Positions 1 through 11,628 of a DNA stretch of 64,000 nt are shown piece after piece. Origin of the DNA: Piscicola geometra (Eukaryota > Annelida > Clitellata > Hirudinida > Piscicolidae). The notes under the pieces are model-generated. The model worked only from the letters and a program-made list of their open reading frames with translations. It did no database searches and had not been told where the DNA came from. Positions within the stretch are counted from its first letter, which is position 1, and each line of letters starts with the position of its first letter. The position numbers and the translations under genes were made by a program. Location of the stretch: contig OX030956.1 in the NCBI GenBank assembly GCA_943735955.1, forward strand, positions 7,007,645-7,071,644, given 5' to 3'.

Positions 1-137
1 CCACTTCCACCATCCTCATCACTACCACCACTTCCACCCTCATCATCACTACCACCACTTCCACCACCATCATCAATACCACCACTTTCGCCTCCTTCAT
101 CATCATCACCATTAATTACATCATTTTTTTCACCACC

Positions 138-169
<32 letters not shown>

Positions 170-184
170 CACCATTATCACCAG
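1..184. repeat. CCA/CAT-rich low-complexity tract
   Basis: Imperfect runs of CCACCA, CATCAT and ACCACTTCCACC fill the first 180 bases, up to the acceptor of the first visible RhoGAP exon. It is presumably intron sequence of that gene. No coding signal is seen. Confidence 0.8.
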
Positions 185-2388
185 CTTTGCCAGACGAGCC
201 TAAAAAGCTGCATGCCTTCCAAACACTAATGTGTCTACTTCCTGATGTCCATACGGCTACTCTACAGGTGAGGATGAGGATGAAGATGATAAGATTGAAG
301 ATTGGGATGGAGATGATGATGATGGGTTAACGATACAATTCCTGGAGTTTATCTCACTAGCGTGGGTTCTAAACCTATCGTCGTTCAAGTGCGTCAGAAA
401 AGCCTTGCACTTTATGAGAAAAAACGAAGATTAAAAAAATGATGATAACGATACAAACCTCCTTTGACCTCCTCCACCACAAACCACCACCACCAGCTCC
501 TCATAGGCGTTCTTATCAAAATGTCTTCGAGCAGCACAAACCGCATGAGTCTCGAGAGCATCTCCATGGTGATCAGTCCATCCCTGTTCGCCTTCCCCAC
601 GCCCCAAGTCTCCCCCCAGTCCTCCTTCCTCTCAGAAGTGGAACAGATAGGTGCTTGCTAGTTTGAGAGTTTTTGAGCATTTCTCTATTTATTTTTCTTT
701 TTTTATATTCTAGAATGATGAAGATGCGTGATTTTTTCTCTTTTAATTCGATTTATAATTGAGATTGATGGTTTGTTTTTTTTCTTATAAATTATAAGAA
801 GAATAAAACAAACCATTGAAACATCAAATTAAGTTATTTTTAACAAATATAATATAATTGTTAAAAATTACTTAATTCGATTTTTCATAACTCCCATAAT
901 TTTTCATTTTCAACCAGGTCAGTTCAATGCCGTAGTCTTGTACATACTGAAAAATGCTGACGTCATATGGAATGTAGGTCATGACCAAGAAGGGACTTCA
1001 AAAAAAAACAAATTTTTTTTAAAATGATTTTTTCCATGGTGAATCAACTTTATATAATTTAATTCTGAATCGTAAGATTCTAAAAGCAAACACAATGAAC
1101 AAGATAATGTTTTATAATTAAAGTTTCAATTGATTAATTTTAGGCTTGCTTACTCCAGGTGCCCCCTTTGTTTCTGAAACAAATAAGAGAGGTTGGAACC
1201 AAGACCACGGCTAGGGATAAAGTTTGTAAAATATATTCGAAAGTTTTAAAGATTAAAATAAAAAGGGATACTTATCCAAGTATATCTAATAAAGTATTTT
1301 AAAGAAAATTAATATTTATTAAGTATTCCTATTTTCACCGAATTATTCTGAAGTTTAAAAAATATAACTTTTCTTACAGAAACTCAAGAAAAAAAGTCTA
1401 GAGAACACTTTAGACAAGGTAGCCATCTAATCAAATAGATTTGTATAAATTGTTTTTAACCTATAAAAAAATGTAAAACGCATGTTACTTGAATATTCAT
1501 GAAAAATGTAAATCATAGGCACAAAAACTAAGCACACATCAATGCCACAGCAATTCAAGTCCCGCATTGAAACATCATCACAACCACCACAGATTTGTGT
1601 ACACTCCCTCCACCCTGACTTCCCACAAAAGTCTCTCAAAATCCACAGAAGCTGCATCGTAGCCGACATTCTCGAAGTGTATAACAGGTAGCTCTAACGA
1701 TTGCAGTGGTTTTAGCAGTGGTTGTACTTTATATTTGTTCATAGTAGCGAATGGTCTAGTGGTGAAGCGTCGCTTACTAAAAAGTTTTGCGGGTTCAATT
1801 CCTTCTAATACCTAGTAGCTCTTAAAGAAAATATGAGAACTAGCAATAACAACTTGAGCCTTATAAAAAAAAGACAAAATAATTTTTTACTTTTTTTTCT
1901 CTAAGAAAACTTTTTATTGAGCATTTAAAAGAAAACTGATAGCCAGAAAGACTTGTCAATGCTTGAACTTTTACCATCTCTCATCAGTTATGGAAACCTT
2001 CGATTCACTGAAACAGCCTGTCTTTTCGAAAACGGAGGCATTATCGGTAAGATATTTTAATAATCAACTAGAAAAGGTATTTTTTTTAAATTAATTGAAC
2101 TTAAAAGTTAAATTTGGGTTATGGTTGTGAACTAAAAAAACCCCAAAAAAAGTATTATATACTTATTGAATGCATAATTTTTTATGTAAAAACATTGAAA
2201 AATATTGCAAATTAAAAACTTCGAAGGTATTCGAAACTTTATGACACCACCATTCAGAGCAGAGACTTCTTCTTCCTTCAGAACCTGTCAATGGCATCCT
2301 GATTCAGAACCCTCACACCAGGTTTTCCTTCTCTCTCCAGTCACCCAAGTCTCTCATCACACACTCTCTCCCCGAACTCTATAACTGA
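185..2388 (+). CDS. RhoGAP-domain protein, C-terminal half (ARHGAP18/28/40-like)
   Basis: This is the 3' part of a Rho GTPase-activating protein gene; the 5' exons, including the catalytic arginine finger, lie left of the window. Phase-consistent exons are 185-267, 497-650, 918-973, 1159-1221, 1593-1687, 1943-2046 and 2282-2388 (stop TGA 2386-2388). Exons 1-2 encode the second half of a RhoGAP fold: LPDEPKKLHAFQTL, then LLPDVHTATLQ, then NRMSLESISMVISPSLF, matching the family pattern of an asparagine-methionine pair followed by a hydrophobic helix ending in P-x-L-F. Exons 3-4 (ADVIWNVPPLFLKQIREVG) resemble the segment after the GAP domain in ARHGAP18/28. The last three exons (SCIVADILEVYN, then CLFENGGIIGE, then RFSFSLQS) look like the Ras-associating-like tail of that subfamily. 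It probably inactivates Rho GTPases at the cell cortex. Intron 5 carries a SINE relic. An AATAAA lies at 2665-2670. The RhoGAP call is solid; the subfamily is inferred from memory. Confidence 0.72.
1745..1880 (+). repeat. Decayed tRNA-derived SINE (family A)
   Basis: A tRNA-like head has a Box A-like TGGTCTAGTGGTGA and a Box B-like GGGTTCAATTCC. It is followed by CCTAGTAGC and AAAATATGAG, which also occur in the better copy at 22108-22285. It lies in intron 5 of the RhoGAP gene. It is not a functional tRNA, because the stems do not pair well and there is SINE body downstream. Confidence 0.55.
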
Positions 2389-3969
2389 CACGGAGTTTTA
2401 TTTTTTAAGAAATCAGACTGCCTAAAAATAACAAATTATTTTTTGACATATTAATGAATTAATTAAAAATAATTTTAATTTGAAATTTATGTGTTTGTTA
2501 TGAACTTGTTTCTTATAAATAATCCAAAAAATGTAGTTGTGCATACATTTGTTTTCAAGTTGTGAGCTCTTTGGGTAACACCACTTAAATCCAATGCTAT
2601 CCATTGTACATTATTGTATATTTTTGTAGTCAAAATACATTTTGCTTCTGTTCTATAAAGTTGCAATAAAAACTCGGTATATTTCCGAGCTCGGATATAT
2701 CTCTCAAAAATCCAAAAGTTAATTCAACAAAATGTTTTGTGCCATTTTGTTCGTTAAATAAGTAAATAAATACAAGATATTTTTATTAGGGTTAAGATTT
2801 AAGTTAATTCAAGTTAAATAAACCATCTACGATGCCATTTTTTGGTTAAAATTAAGAAGTTAAAGTTAAATTTATATTCAAAATGAACTTTTTTTCATCA
2901 GATAATATTTCATATAAATAAATAAAAATTCTATTCTAAATTTTCAAATTTAAAAGTATTCTTAAGTTAATTTTTAGTTTATGAAAAGATCGAGAGCTCT
3001 CAGTGTTTGTTGCAACTTTAAAAAACAAATGCTGAATTTGGATTTGTTATACTGTTATACTGTTATACTGAGGGTGCTTGTTCTAATATACGACTCTGTT
3101 ACGAAGACTGCTCCTAGGTTGATAAAAGTTTGTTACAAAAACTAATTTTGGATTTTTATTTATAAACAAATATAATTTATCAAAGTAAGCATTTGCTAAC
3201 GCATGTAAAGTACAGATGTCGTATAAATACATGAGTGTGAATAAGTACACAAATAATACCACAGTGACTGAATACTGCCACACTAATACTGACCACGACA
3301 TCATTTTAACTTTAAACTAAAATCGAATAATTATAAAAAGTATATTTGGAAAAACATTGTAAATGACTTTGAATGAAAGAGCGAACAAAATGCAAAAACG
3401 AATGGGATGGCAATGAAGTTAAAAATCAAAAATTTGTTTTGGAGTGTAAAGAAACCGCTATGCATTTCAAATTAAAATCTTTTCCAATTAACAGATAAAG
3501 TACCTCTACACTTGTAACTCAACTAAAATCGCAATGGTTATATAGAACCGAATCTAAAAGAATTAAAAGCAAAAGGGGTAACGTGGAACAAAATCATGGA
3601 TTCTTTCAGACTTCTTTTTTCTTTGTTTTTCCTTAACAACAAGTTATTTCCTCAATCTCATACCATCACGACTTTTATCACAATTCTGAAACTTTGTTTT
3701 AATATCCTATCACCATCACTTCTCTCAATTATGAAACGTTCGTTTAGAAGCCTCATCTGCCATAAAACCTTTATGACTTTCCAGCAACTTTCAGCCGAAA
3801 AGAGTATTTCAAAATAAACACTACCCGTTAAACTTCTCAGCGCAGCTACGTTGTATTGTTTCCCATACTTTTTGTACCGAAACAATTCGATAACATTTGA
3901 AGTACTCGTTAAGTCATACCGCCTGTTTCTACTCATTTCCATGCCTCAAAAACAACACACAAACGCCAT
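2389..3969. other. Intergenic, AT-rich, between convergent RhoGAP and ninjurin-like genes
   Basis: Contains the likely RhoGAP 3' UTR with AATAAA at 2665-2670 and then AT-rich sequence up to the stop codon of the minus-strand ninjurin-like gene. Short open frames here have no recognisable coding character. Confidence 0.6.
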
Positions 3970-6900
3970 TCAATTCTTGCCAGTCAGCTTGATATTTTCG
4001 CCTGAGAGTCCGAACGCAGTGATGAAGACGTTGAGAACCATGACGACGTACAAGAGGTAGAAATGAAAGTTCTGCCACATCTTCAGGAGGTGTCTGTCGT
4101 TGCGGTGGCTTCCGTTGTGGTTGTAGCAAGTGAAGCAACAACCGCTAGAAGTTTGCTTCGTTGCACGAGTTATTGTCACCAAATCGTCCACTGCTGGAGC
4201 TCTAGCCACTATTTCGTCGTCGTCGTGAAACCTGAGTTGGGAGGTAGTTTTTAGCTTGAAAGGGTAATAATGGGTTTTCATTCTAGTAACTTGTGATACA
4301 GCCTTCATGCCTTACTACTTACAACATCAATACTTTCCAATCATCACCATCATCCACATTGGAACCAAATTCCCTTACAATGCCAACTACCACCCTTACT
4401 CCACCAAGTAATGTCACAAATCCCTACACTATAAACACAAACTACTTTCGATTTCACTTCTCAATTCCGCATCATCGCCTCCTCCACCCACCTTGCAATG
4501 GTGAAAAGAGCATTATCTGCCGCTGTGGAATTCTCTGGGATCGGGGGAAGCTTTTGATTGGTGCTGGCCAAAGACTCGCTTGACGAATCAGCGAAAGGCA
4601 GGTTATGACGTAGTTGTGACGTAGATGCGATGAAGGTGGTTGATTGGCTGGTGGATGGGCTGATGGTGGATAGGTGAGTGGGCTTGAAGATGTGATACTG
4701 CTTGGGAGCTGTTGTTGCAGAAAGGTTTTTAATTTAAAATATCTTTAAATGTATTTAGAATGAAAAAAATTAGTAATAAATATATTTTTCACAGAAGTTA
4801 TAATACAATAAATGATACAGTAATAATTTTACAATAAAAATATATTTTAAATGTATTTTGAATAATTAAAAATTTTCAAAAATAAAAAGAAATATATTTT
4901 CGACATAAATTATAAATAAAATCGAAAAACATAGAAGTACAAAGAATTCTTATCAAAAACCATTTTCATTGAAAAACTGCGTGTATCGGGCAGAGTTGGA
5001 CGGAGGAGGAGTGGAAGGAGGGTGGCTGGGTGGCTGGAGGGTTTCTTTTTCGATGGGAATTCTGTTGAGCATGTTCACTCTTTTCTGTGTCATGTACACT
5101 GTCACAAGGCCTATGGTGGAGGGAGGGGTGGTGGTGGTAGGAAGGGTAGAAAGATGGGGATGAAATGATGATAAAATGATCAAAATGGCATGATGATGAT
5201 GGTAGATAAGTATTGGTGGTCGATGGTGAAGTGGTTATGAGAGTGAAGATAGATAGTGAAGATAAAGGGATGATGATGATGAAATAATGATAAAACGATT
5301 GAAATGTGATTATAGTGTTGCTAGTGTGGTGATATTGGCTAGTGCTAGAAGGTACATGGTGGGTTGGTAATGGTGAAGGCAGATTGTGGTTTTATGTCTT
5401 ATGGTGATGATTAGATGGTTGTAATGGTTAGATGGGGGTTGTTTTTGAAGTGTTTATTGCAGTGAAAAGATGGTAATGATGGCGGCATAGCTAGAGAAAG
5501 CAACAGCGATGATTAATGATGCGGACAATGATGCATTGTCATGGCTTCTATTTGCAAATGCGACTAGTCATTTGGAGCAGAACTCTGTAATTTATCATGG
5601 ATTTTATTAGCCTCATAAGCATAAGCTTTTTCATCATCATCATCATCATCATCATCAACAATACCACCACCACCACCACCACCACCAATATCATCACCAC
5701 GATCATCATTATCACCATCATCATCATCATGAAGCCTACCAATGATGATCTCGATAACGATGCAAGTGATGAGTGAGGCGAGGATGACGTAATAGAAGCG
5801 ATGTTTGGTCACCTGAGTCTCAAATAACAGCTTCAGCTCTGTCACCTGGAATGGTTATTGAATGGATGGATTGATAGATGGACTGATGGATGGATTGATA
5901 GATGGATTGATAGATGGATTGATAGATGGATTGATAGATGGATTGATAGATGGATTGATAGATGGATTGATAGATGGATTGATAGATGGATTGATAGATG
6001 GATTGATAGATGGATTGATAGATGGATTGATAGATGGATTGATAGATGGATTGATAGATGGATTGATAGATGGATTGATAGATGGATTGATAGATGGATT
6101 GATAGATGGATTGATAGATGGATTGATAGATGGATTGATAGATGGATTGATAGATGGATTGATAGATGGATTGATAGATGGATTGATAGATGGATTGATA
6201 GATGGATTGATAGATGGATTGATAGATGGATTGATAGATGGATTGATAGATGGATTGATAGATGGATTGATAGATGGATTGATAGATGGATTGATAGATG
6301 GATTGATAGATGGATTGATAGATGGATTGATAGATGGATTGATAGATGGATTGATAGATGGATTGATAGATGGATTGATAGATGGATTGATAGATGGATT
6401 GATAGATGGATTGATAGATGGATTGATAGATGGATTGATAGATGGATTGATAGATGGATTGATAGATGGATTGATAGATGGATTGATAGATGGATTGATA
6501 GATGGATTGATAGATGGATTGATAGATGGATTGATAGATGGATTGATAGATGGATTGATAGATGGATTGATAGATGGATTGATAGATGGATTGATAGATG
6601 GATTGATAGATGGATTGATAGATGGATTGATAGATGGATTGATAGATGGATTGATAGATGGATTGATAGATGGATTGATAGATGGATTGATAGATGGATT
6701 GATAGATGGATTGATAGATGGATTGATAGATGGATTGATAGATGGATTGATAGATGGATTGATAGATGGATTGATAGATGGATTGATAGATGGATTGATA
6801 GATGGATTGATAGATGGATTGATAGATGGATTGATAGATGGATTGATAGATGGATTGATAGATGGATTGATAGATGGATTGATAGATGGATTGATAGATG

Positions 6901-8187
6901 GATTGATAGATGGATTGATAGATGGATTGATAGATGGATTGATGGATGGATTGATAGATGGATTGATAGATGGATTGATAGATGGATTGATAGATGGATT
7001 GATAGATGGATTGATAGATGGATTGATAGATGGATTGATAGATGGATTGATAGATGGATTGATAGATGGATTGATAGATGGATTGATAGATGGATTGATA
7101 GATGGATTGATAGATGGATTGATAGATGGATTGATAGATGGATTGATAGATGGATTGATAGATGGATTGATAGATGGATTGATAGATGGATTGATAGATG
7201 GATTGATAGATGGATTGATAGATGGATTGATAGATGGATTGATAGATGGATTGATAGATGGATTGATAGATGGATTGATAGATGGATTGATGGATGGATT
7301 GATAGATGGATTGATAGATGGATTGATGGATGGATGGATTGATAGATGGATTGATAGATGGATGGATTGATAGATGGATTGATAGATTGATTGATAAATG
7401 GATGTGAGGGTTTGATGAAATGATAATTTTTAAAAATGAAAAATTTTTATAGTAAAAAAAAGATTAAAACGAACATATACTTTGAAATGATTTTTTACTA
7501 TAAAAATCTTTCACAAATGAAAAGGTTGTAAACCTTCAAAATGTTTTTCCAAATACTTTATTAAATAAACTTTTTTTATTTTCGCAAATACTCTAGAGAA
7601 TACCGAAAAAGGTTTTCTCAAAAGGGGGTCATTCAACTTTTTGTTAAGCCTAATTGATCACGACTCTCCTAAGCTGCCCCGGCTTTTAAATTATTGCGAA
7701 AAAAATGTATTTATGGCTTAAAAATTATTTTTTTAAAATGTTTTAAATCAGTTCATATTAAATAAATTATTCGTTATTTATTTAATTTTTAAATAAAAAT
7801 AAAAACTGAAAATTTAAAAAAATAAGAAATTAAATTTAGAATTTGATCAAGAAAAACAACAATGTTAGTGTACAAGAAAATGCATGGTTCTAGGAGGGAA
7901 AATACAAAAACTTGATTAGACAGTAAAGCACACTCATCAGAGAACCATAAGGTTCACTCATGCGCTACCAATCTAGGCAACATTTCATTATACAAAACCT
8001 TTAAAAAAGCGAAAAAAAATCAATAAAATACCATAAAGGGGAGTCATATTCCAACCACGCAATACAAAACAACACATGATCCAATAAAAGCAATACAGCG
8101 CATAATAATTAAAATTTTTAAAAATGAAATTGCAAAACAGACCTGCGTGATGAGGAGGATGGTGACGAGGATGAGTGTTTGTGGCAT
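3970..8187 (-). CDS. Ninjurin-like two-pass membrane protein with greatly expanded inter-helix loop
   Basis: Five minus-strand exons join in phase: 8143-8187, 5740-5845, 4961-5110, 4492-4708 and 3970-4231, giving 259 aa from the ATG at 8187. Residues 5-24 ([20 protein letters not shown]) align with the amphipathic helix of ninjurins (family form LDIALLMANASQLKAVVE). Residues 32-57 form TM1 ([20 protein letters not shown] and on). Residues 223-247 form TM2 and end [13 protein letters not shown], nearly the family signature VVVNIFITAFG. Ninjurins oligomerise in the plasma membrane; NINJ1 executes membrane rupture during lytic cell death, and insect ninjurins also act in adhesion and injury responses. 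The odd point is the segment between TM1 and TM2: about 165 residues instead of about 20-25, rich in Pro, Ser and Thr. The N-terminus is short; an upstream exon may be missing, although an in-frame TGA precedes this ATG. The donor after 4961 (GTTTTTG) is weak; reading through it would end the protein after two more residues, as a one-helix form. Confidence 0.68.
5857..7395. repeat. 1.5-kb satellite of 12-bp unit GATTGATAGATG
   Basis: About 125 nearly perfect copies of GATTGATAGATG lie head to tail, with only a few A-to-G changes (for example near 6944 and 7291). The first bases are only about 12 bp upstream of the acceptor of ninjurin-like exon 2 (minus strand), so the array fills part of intron 1. 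Because 12 is a multiple of 3 and the unit lacks stops in two frames, it shows ORFs of about 500 codons that are not genes. The homogeneity indicates recent expansion. Confidence 0.97.
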
Positions 8188-11100
8188 TGTATTTGTCAGT
8201 CGGTTTTCTTCTCAGTCACATACTTTGAGATTCGAATTACTGTTTTTTAAAATAGTTTTTACTGAATTTTTAAATAATCTTAACTTTTCGAATATTTTGT
8301 TGTTGTATAGTTGTTTTGTTGTTACTGTTGTTTTTATTTACATGCAAAGTGATCCTATGCCAAGTGATTCACTCGACTTTTACATCGTTTTTACTTTTTC
8401 TGCAATGAAAATGTTATGACACTTGAATACATTTTTCTCTTTTGAAATTTTAAACCCTGAAAAGTATTTGAATGATTAAATATTCACAAATAAGAATCGA
8501 ACATAAACTTCAAAAACAATGATTCGCAAAAACCTTTTTTAAATGTAAAAAATGACAATTGTATATTTACAAAAAGCTTTCTTGGCAAGCTCAAATAGTA
8601 TTATTTTATTTTTTGGTTTTCAAATCTTGAAAGTATTTGAAAGATTACATAGTCGCAAAAAATGTAAAAATAAAAATTCTAAAAACGTTCTATAAAGTAA
8701 ACCAAATAGACTGCTATATATCAACACAATCAACTTCATTAGCAAGCTAAAAAATCTGCAAAAACTCTGGCTTTTTCTATTCTGAAAGCTGGCATAGAGC
8801 AAATGAGACATTCACAAAGGTAATGTGGAGAACTTCAAAATCAGGAATTTCACACGAATCAATACAAACCAGCCTGTGTGTACGCCACTGTACATCATCC
8901 GCAATGTTTGTATGTGAGAGTTTGTGTGTACGACTTTGTATGTGAGAGGAAGATCGTGCGTATGAGTTTGTATGTGTGAGTTTGTGCGAACAAGTTTGTA
9001 TGTGTGCTTAATCATATGAGTTGTATGTGTAGGTGTGTGTTCATTGCCAGACATCTTATTTGCTTTTATGATGCGTGGAACGTTGCATACTTCATGAGGC
9101 GTTTATTTTTTTAGTGTGTCTTTCATTGTTGAATGGGCGTATTTGGAATATGTTTATTTAAATATTTTATTTGTCTTTAGCATATTTTTTATTTTTGGTT
9201 TTTTAGTATTATCATTCTGTTTGTATGCTTATGTATGTTTGCTTGGACTCACATAGTCAATGTGTGTTTGTTTTGTACACATACATATTTCCAAAAATGT
9301 GTGCACATTTGATGCAGATGTCCAAAAATACCGGCATTCACACGCCACAGAATCTGCATACAACAAAGCAATGATGGATGTAGCAAAATGGCAATCGTCA
9401 TAAACAATCACTAGAAAACCTGCATAAATAAGGGTTCACTTAAAAATATGATTTATTTAGTTTAAAAACGATAAAAAAATTCAGGAATACTTAATATAAT
9501 ATATTTTAGGTTTAGCAACATGCATAAGATGTGTAACAGGCAAAAAATGTTTTTTTCTATATTTAAAAAGGAAAATAAAATTAGATAATTTCATGAAACT
9601 TGATTAAATTGAATTTTCACTTTACATTTATTATTATTAATTTTTTTAACCAATTATCTTTTTATAATTGGGTTTTAATTTTCTTTGAATAGCTTTTTGA
9701 TGAAAAGCATCATCAACGAGAATATTTAAAAATGAAGATATTAATCTTTACACTTATTAACTAAAGCTTACCCTTCACTTTGCTCCTAAACCTTTTCAAA
9801 CATCTTCTTTTTAACATAAAAATAATACTCTTTGATATGTAAAGTCTGAGATATCGTTCAACCCTGTGAGTATTTTGTATTTAAATTTTTGTTTAAAAAC
9901 TGTTTAACAACGAAGTTTATATCCATTCTTTAATTTTATGCCGACGTTGAATTCATCCTTTGTATGAAGATTATTAAATTAAAACTTCAGTTTAATGCTT
10001 TTAAAAACTTCATAAAGTTTTAGTTTAGAAAATGTTCATCAAATCACCAAACGAATTTCCAAACGGGATGATTTATAACATAATAAGCCAGTGTAATTAT
10101 TCCTAAATGTTTAAAAAACTTGTTACAAAAATAGAAAAAATATTTTTCGTAAATTATAAAAATCTTTTTGCCATTTATACATGAATGAGTTTTTTCAATA
10201 AAATATCAACATTTTTAGAACGACATTACCAGCACACAACCTCAGCGGTTTGCTTAGATAGAAATGTTTGCATCTGTATATAGAAGGAAGAAGAGATGGA
10301 AAATATAAAGGGAAGAGAAAAATAAAAAAAGCACGAATAAGTCATGGAAGATTAGAGAGGGAGAGAGGAGGAAGGGAGATCAAAAGTGGAGCAGGAAGAT
10401 GGATGGGAGGACGTGCTTGAGGAGCACTGTTTGTCGACGCTCAGTGAAATGAAGGATTTGTGCGCTTTCGCGAATACCCAACATCTTTACCGAACGATAT
10501 TTATTTCAAAACTATTTTTAGGGTAAATCCAGATTCGACAACAGGCGTTAAACCTTAAAAAAACTTGATAAGATATCATGATTTTTTGTGTTCGGCTTTC
10601 TTTTTTTGTCGATAACGTTATTCGGTCTGTAGTTTTCATTGTTTTATTGTCAATCGGTACCATCTTGAAAAGAACATAGTATTGGAACATATCTATATGA
10701 AAGATTCCAAGTTCGTCGAAAAAAGCAATATAAATTTATAAAAAGTATTTTTCCTGGTATTTTTATAGTGACTAGTGTTTATTTAGTAAATGAACCAAAA
10801 ATCTATGAAATGCTCGTCCAAACCGATGATAAATTATTTTTACATGTTTAAATAGTTTGATAAATAGATTAAATACTTATTACCAATGTCTAGAATATTT
10901 ATTGAAAATTGCTAAAATATTTATAAAGATCTATTTTTATAAAAATTCTAAAACAGTTGGATGAACAGATAATATATTTATCGAAAAACAATAACGAAGC
11001 TAAAAAAAAGAATTTTAATATAAATTATCTTCGATAAATGAGGATTAGAAAGTTATTAAAAGCGACACATGTTAGCTAATACAAGTGAACTAAGGTTCTC

Positions 11101-11628
11101 ATGAATCCTCACTAATGAGAAAATTACAAGTTTCATTTCTTTGATTTCTCACCTTAAATTATTGATATAATTAAAAAAAGATATTTTAAATTATTATATT
11201 TTTTTAAACAATTAAGATTGCTAACCTAGGTTATTTATCAATTTAACTTCACAAACCATCCTATGAATTATTTCAGATAACTAATCTTTTTTATTAGCTG
11301 CTTCTAGAAAAATGTTACAAAAGAATCGATTGACTGCTATTACCAGTTATTTAAGTGGGTACTTAACACGTGTAATAGTCATTAAAACATGTGTGGGTAG
11401 TAATTTTTTTAATATAAAACATTATAAAGTAAGATCGTGTGATGATCGTTTGTTAGTTCTGTAGGAAAAATCTCTAAGGTATCTTGAGATATTTATAATT
11501 CTTAAAAAAATATCTTTAATTATAATATTTATTTTAAAGTGTTTATTTCAAAATCAAACATTATACGTCTACCTAAATTATACAAACCCTGAAACTGTTT
11601 TTAATCATCCCGGCAGATACACTACGCA
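8188..11628. other. Intergenic region between divergent ninjurin-like and TEP genes
   Basis: AT-rich sequence with a decayed TGTATGTGTGAGTTTGTG repeat at about 8870-9050 and a purine-rich patch near 10290-10400. No exon with convincing splice sites and family similarity was found on either strand. It probably contains promoters and first non-coding exons of both flanking genes. Confidence 0.5.

Noticed and set aside
400..600. Minus-strand 62-codon frame MGKANRDGLITMEMLSRLMR
   Set aside because: It is the reverse of RhoGAP exon 2 (497-650), whose plus-strand translation fits the domain and is in phase with neighbouring exons.
1427..1669. Minus-strand 80-codon frame
   Set aside because: Overlaps RhoGAP exon 5 on the plus strand, which has matching splice phases.
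2282..2388. A 19-bp intron inside the last RhoGAP exon (GTTTTCC...CTCCAG)
   Set aside because: Too short to splice; the uninterrupted frame reads to the stop ...LPELYN.
5858..7370. Open frames of about 500 codons (poly-WIDR and poly-GLID)
   Set aside because: They are translations of the 12-bp satellite, with no start context, splice sites or non-repeat sequence.
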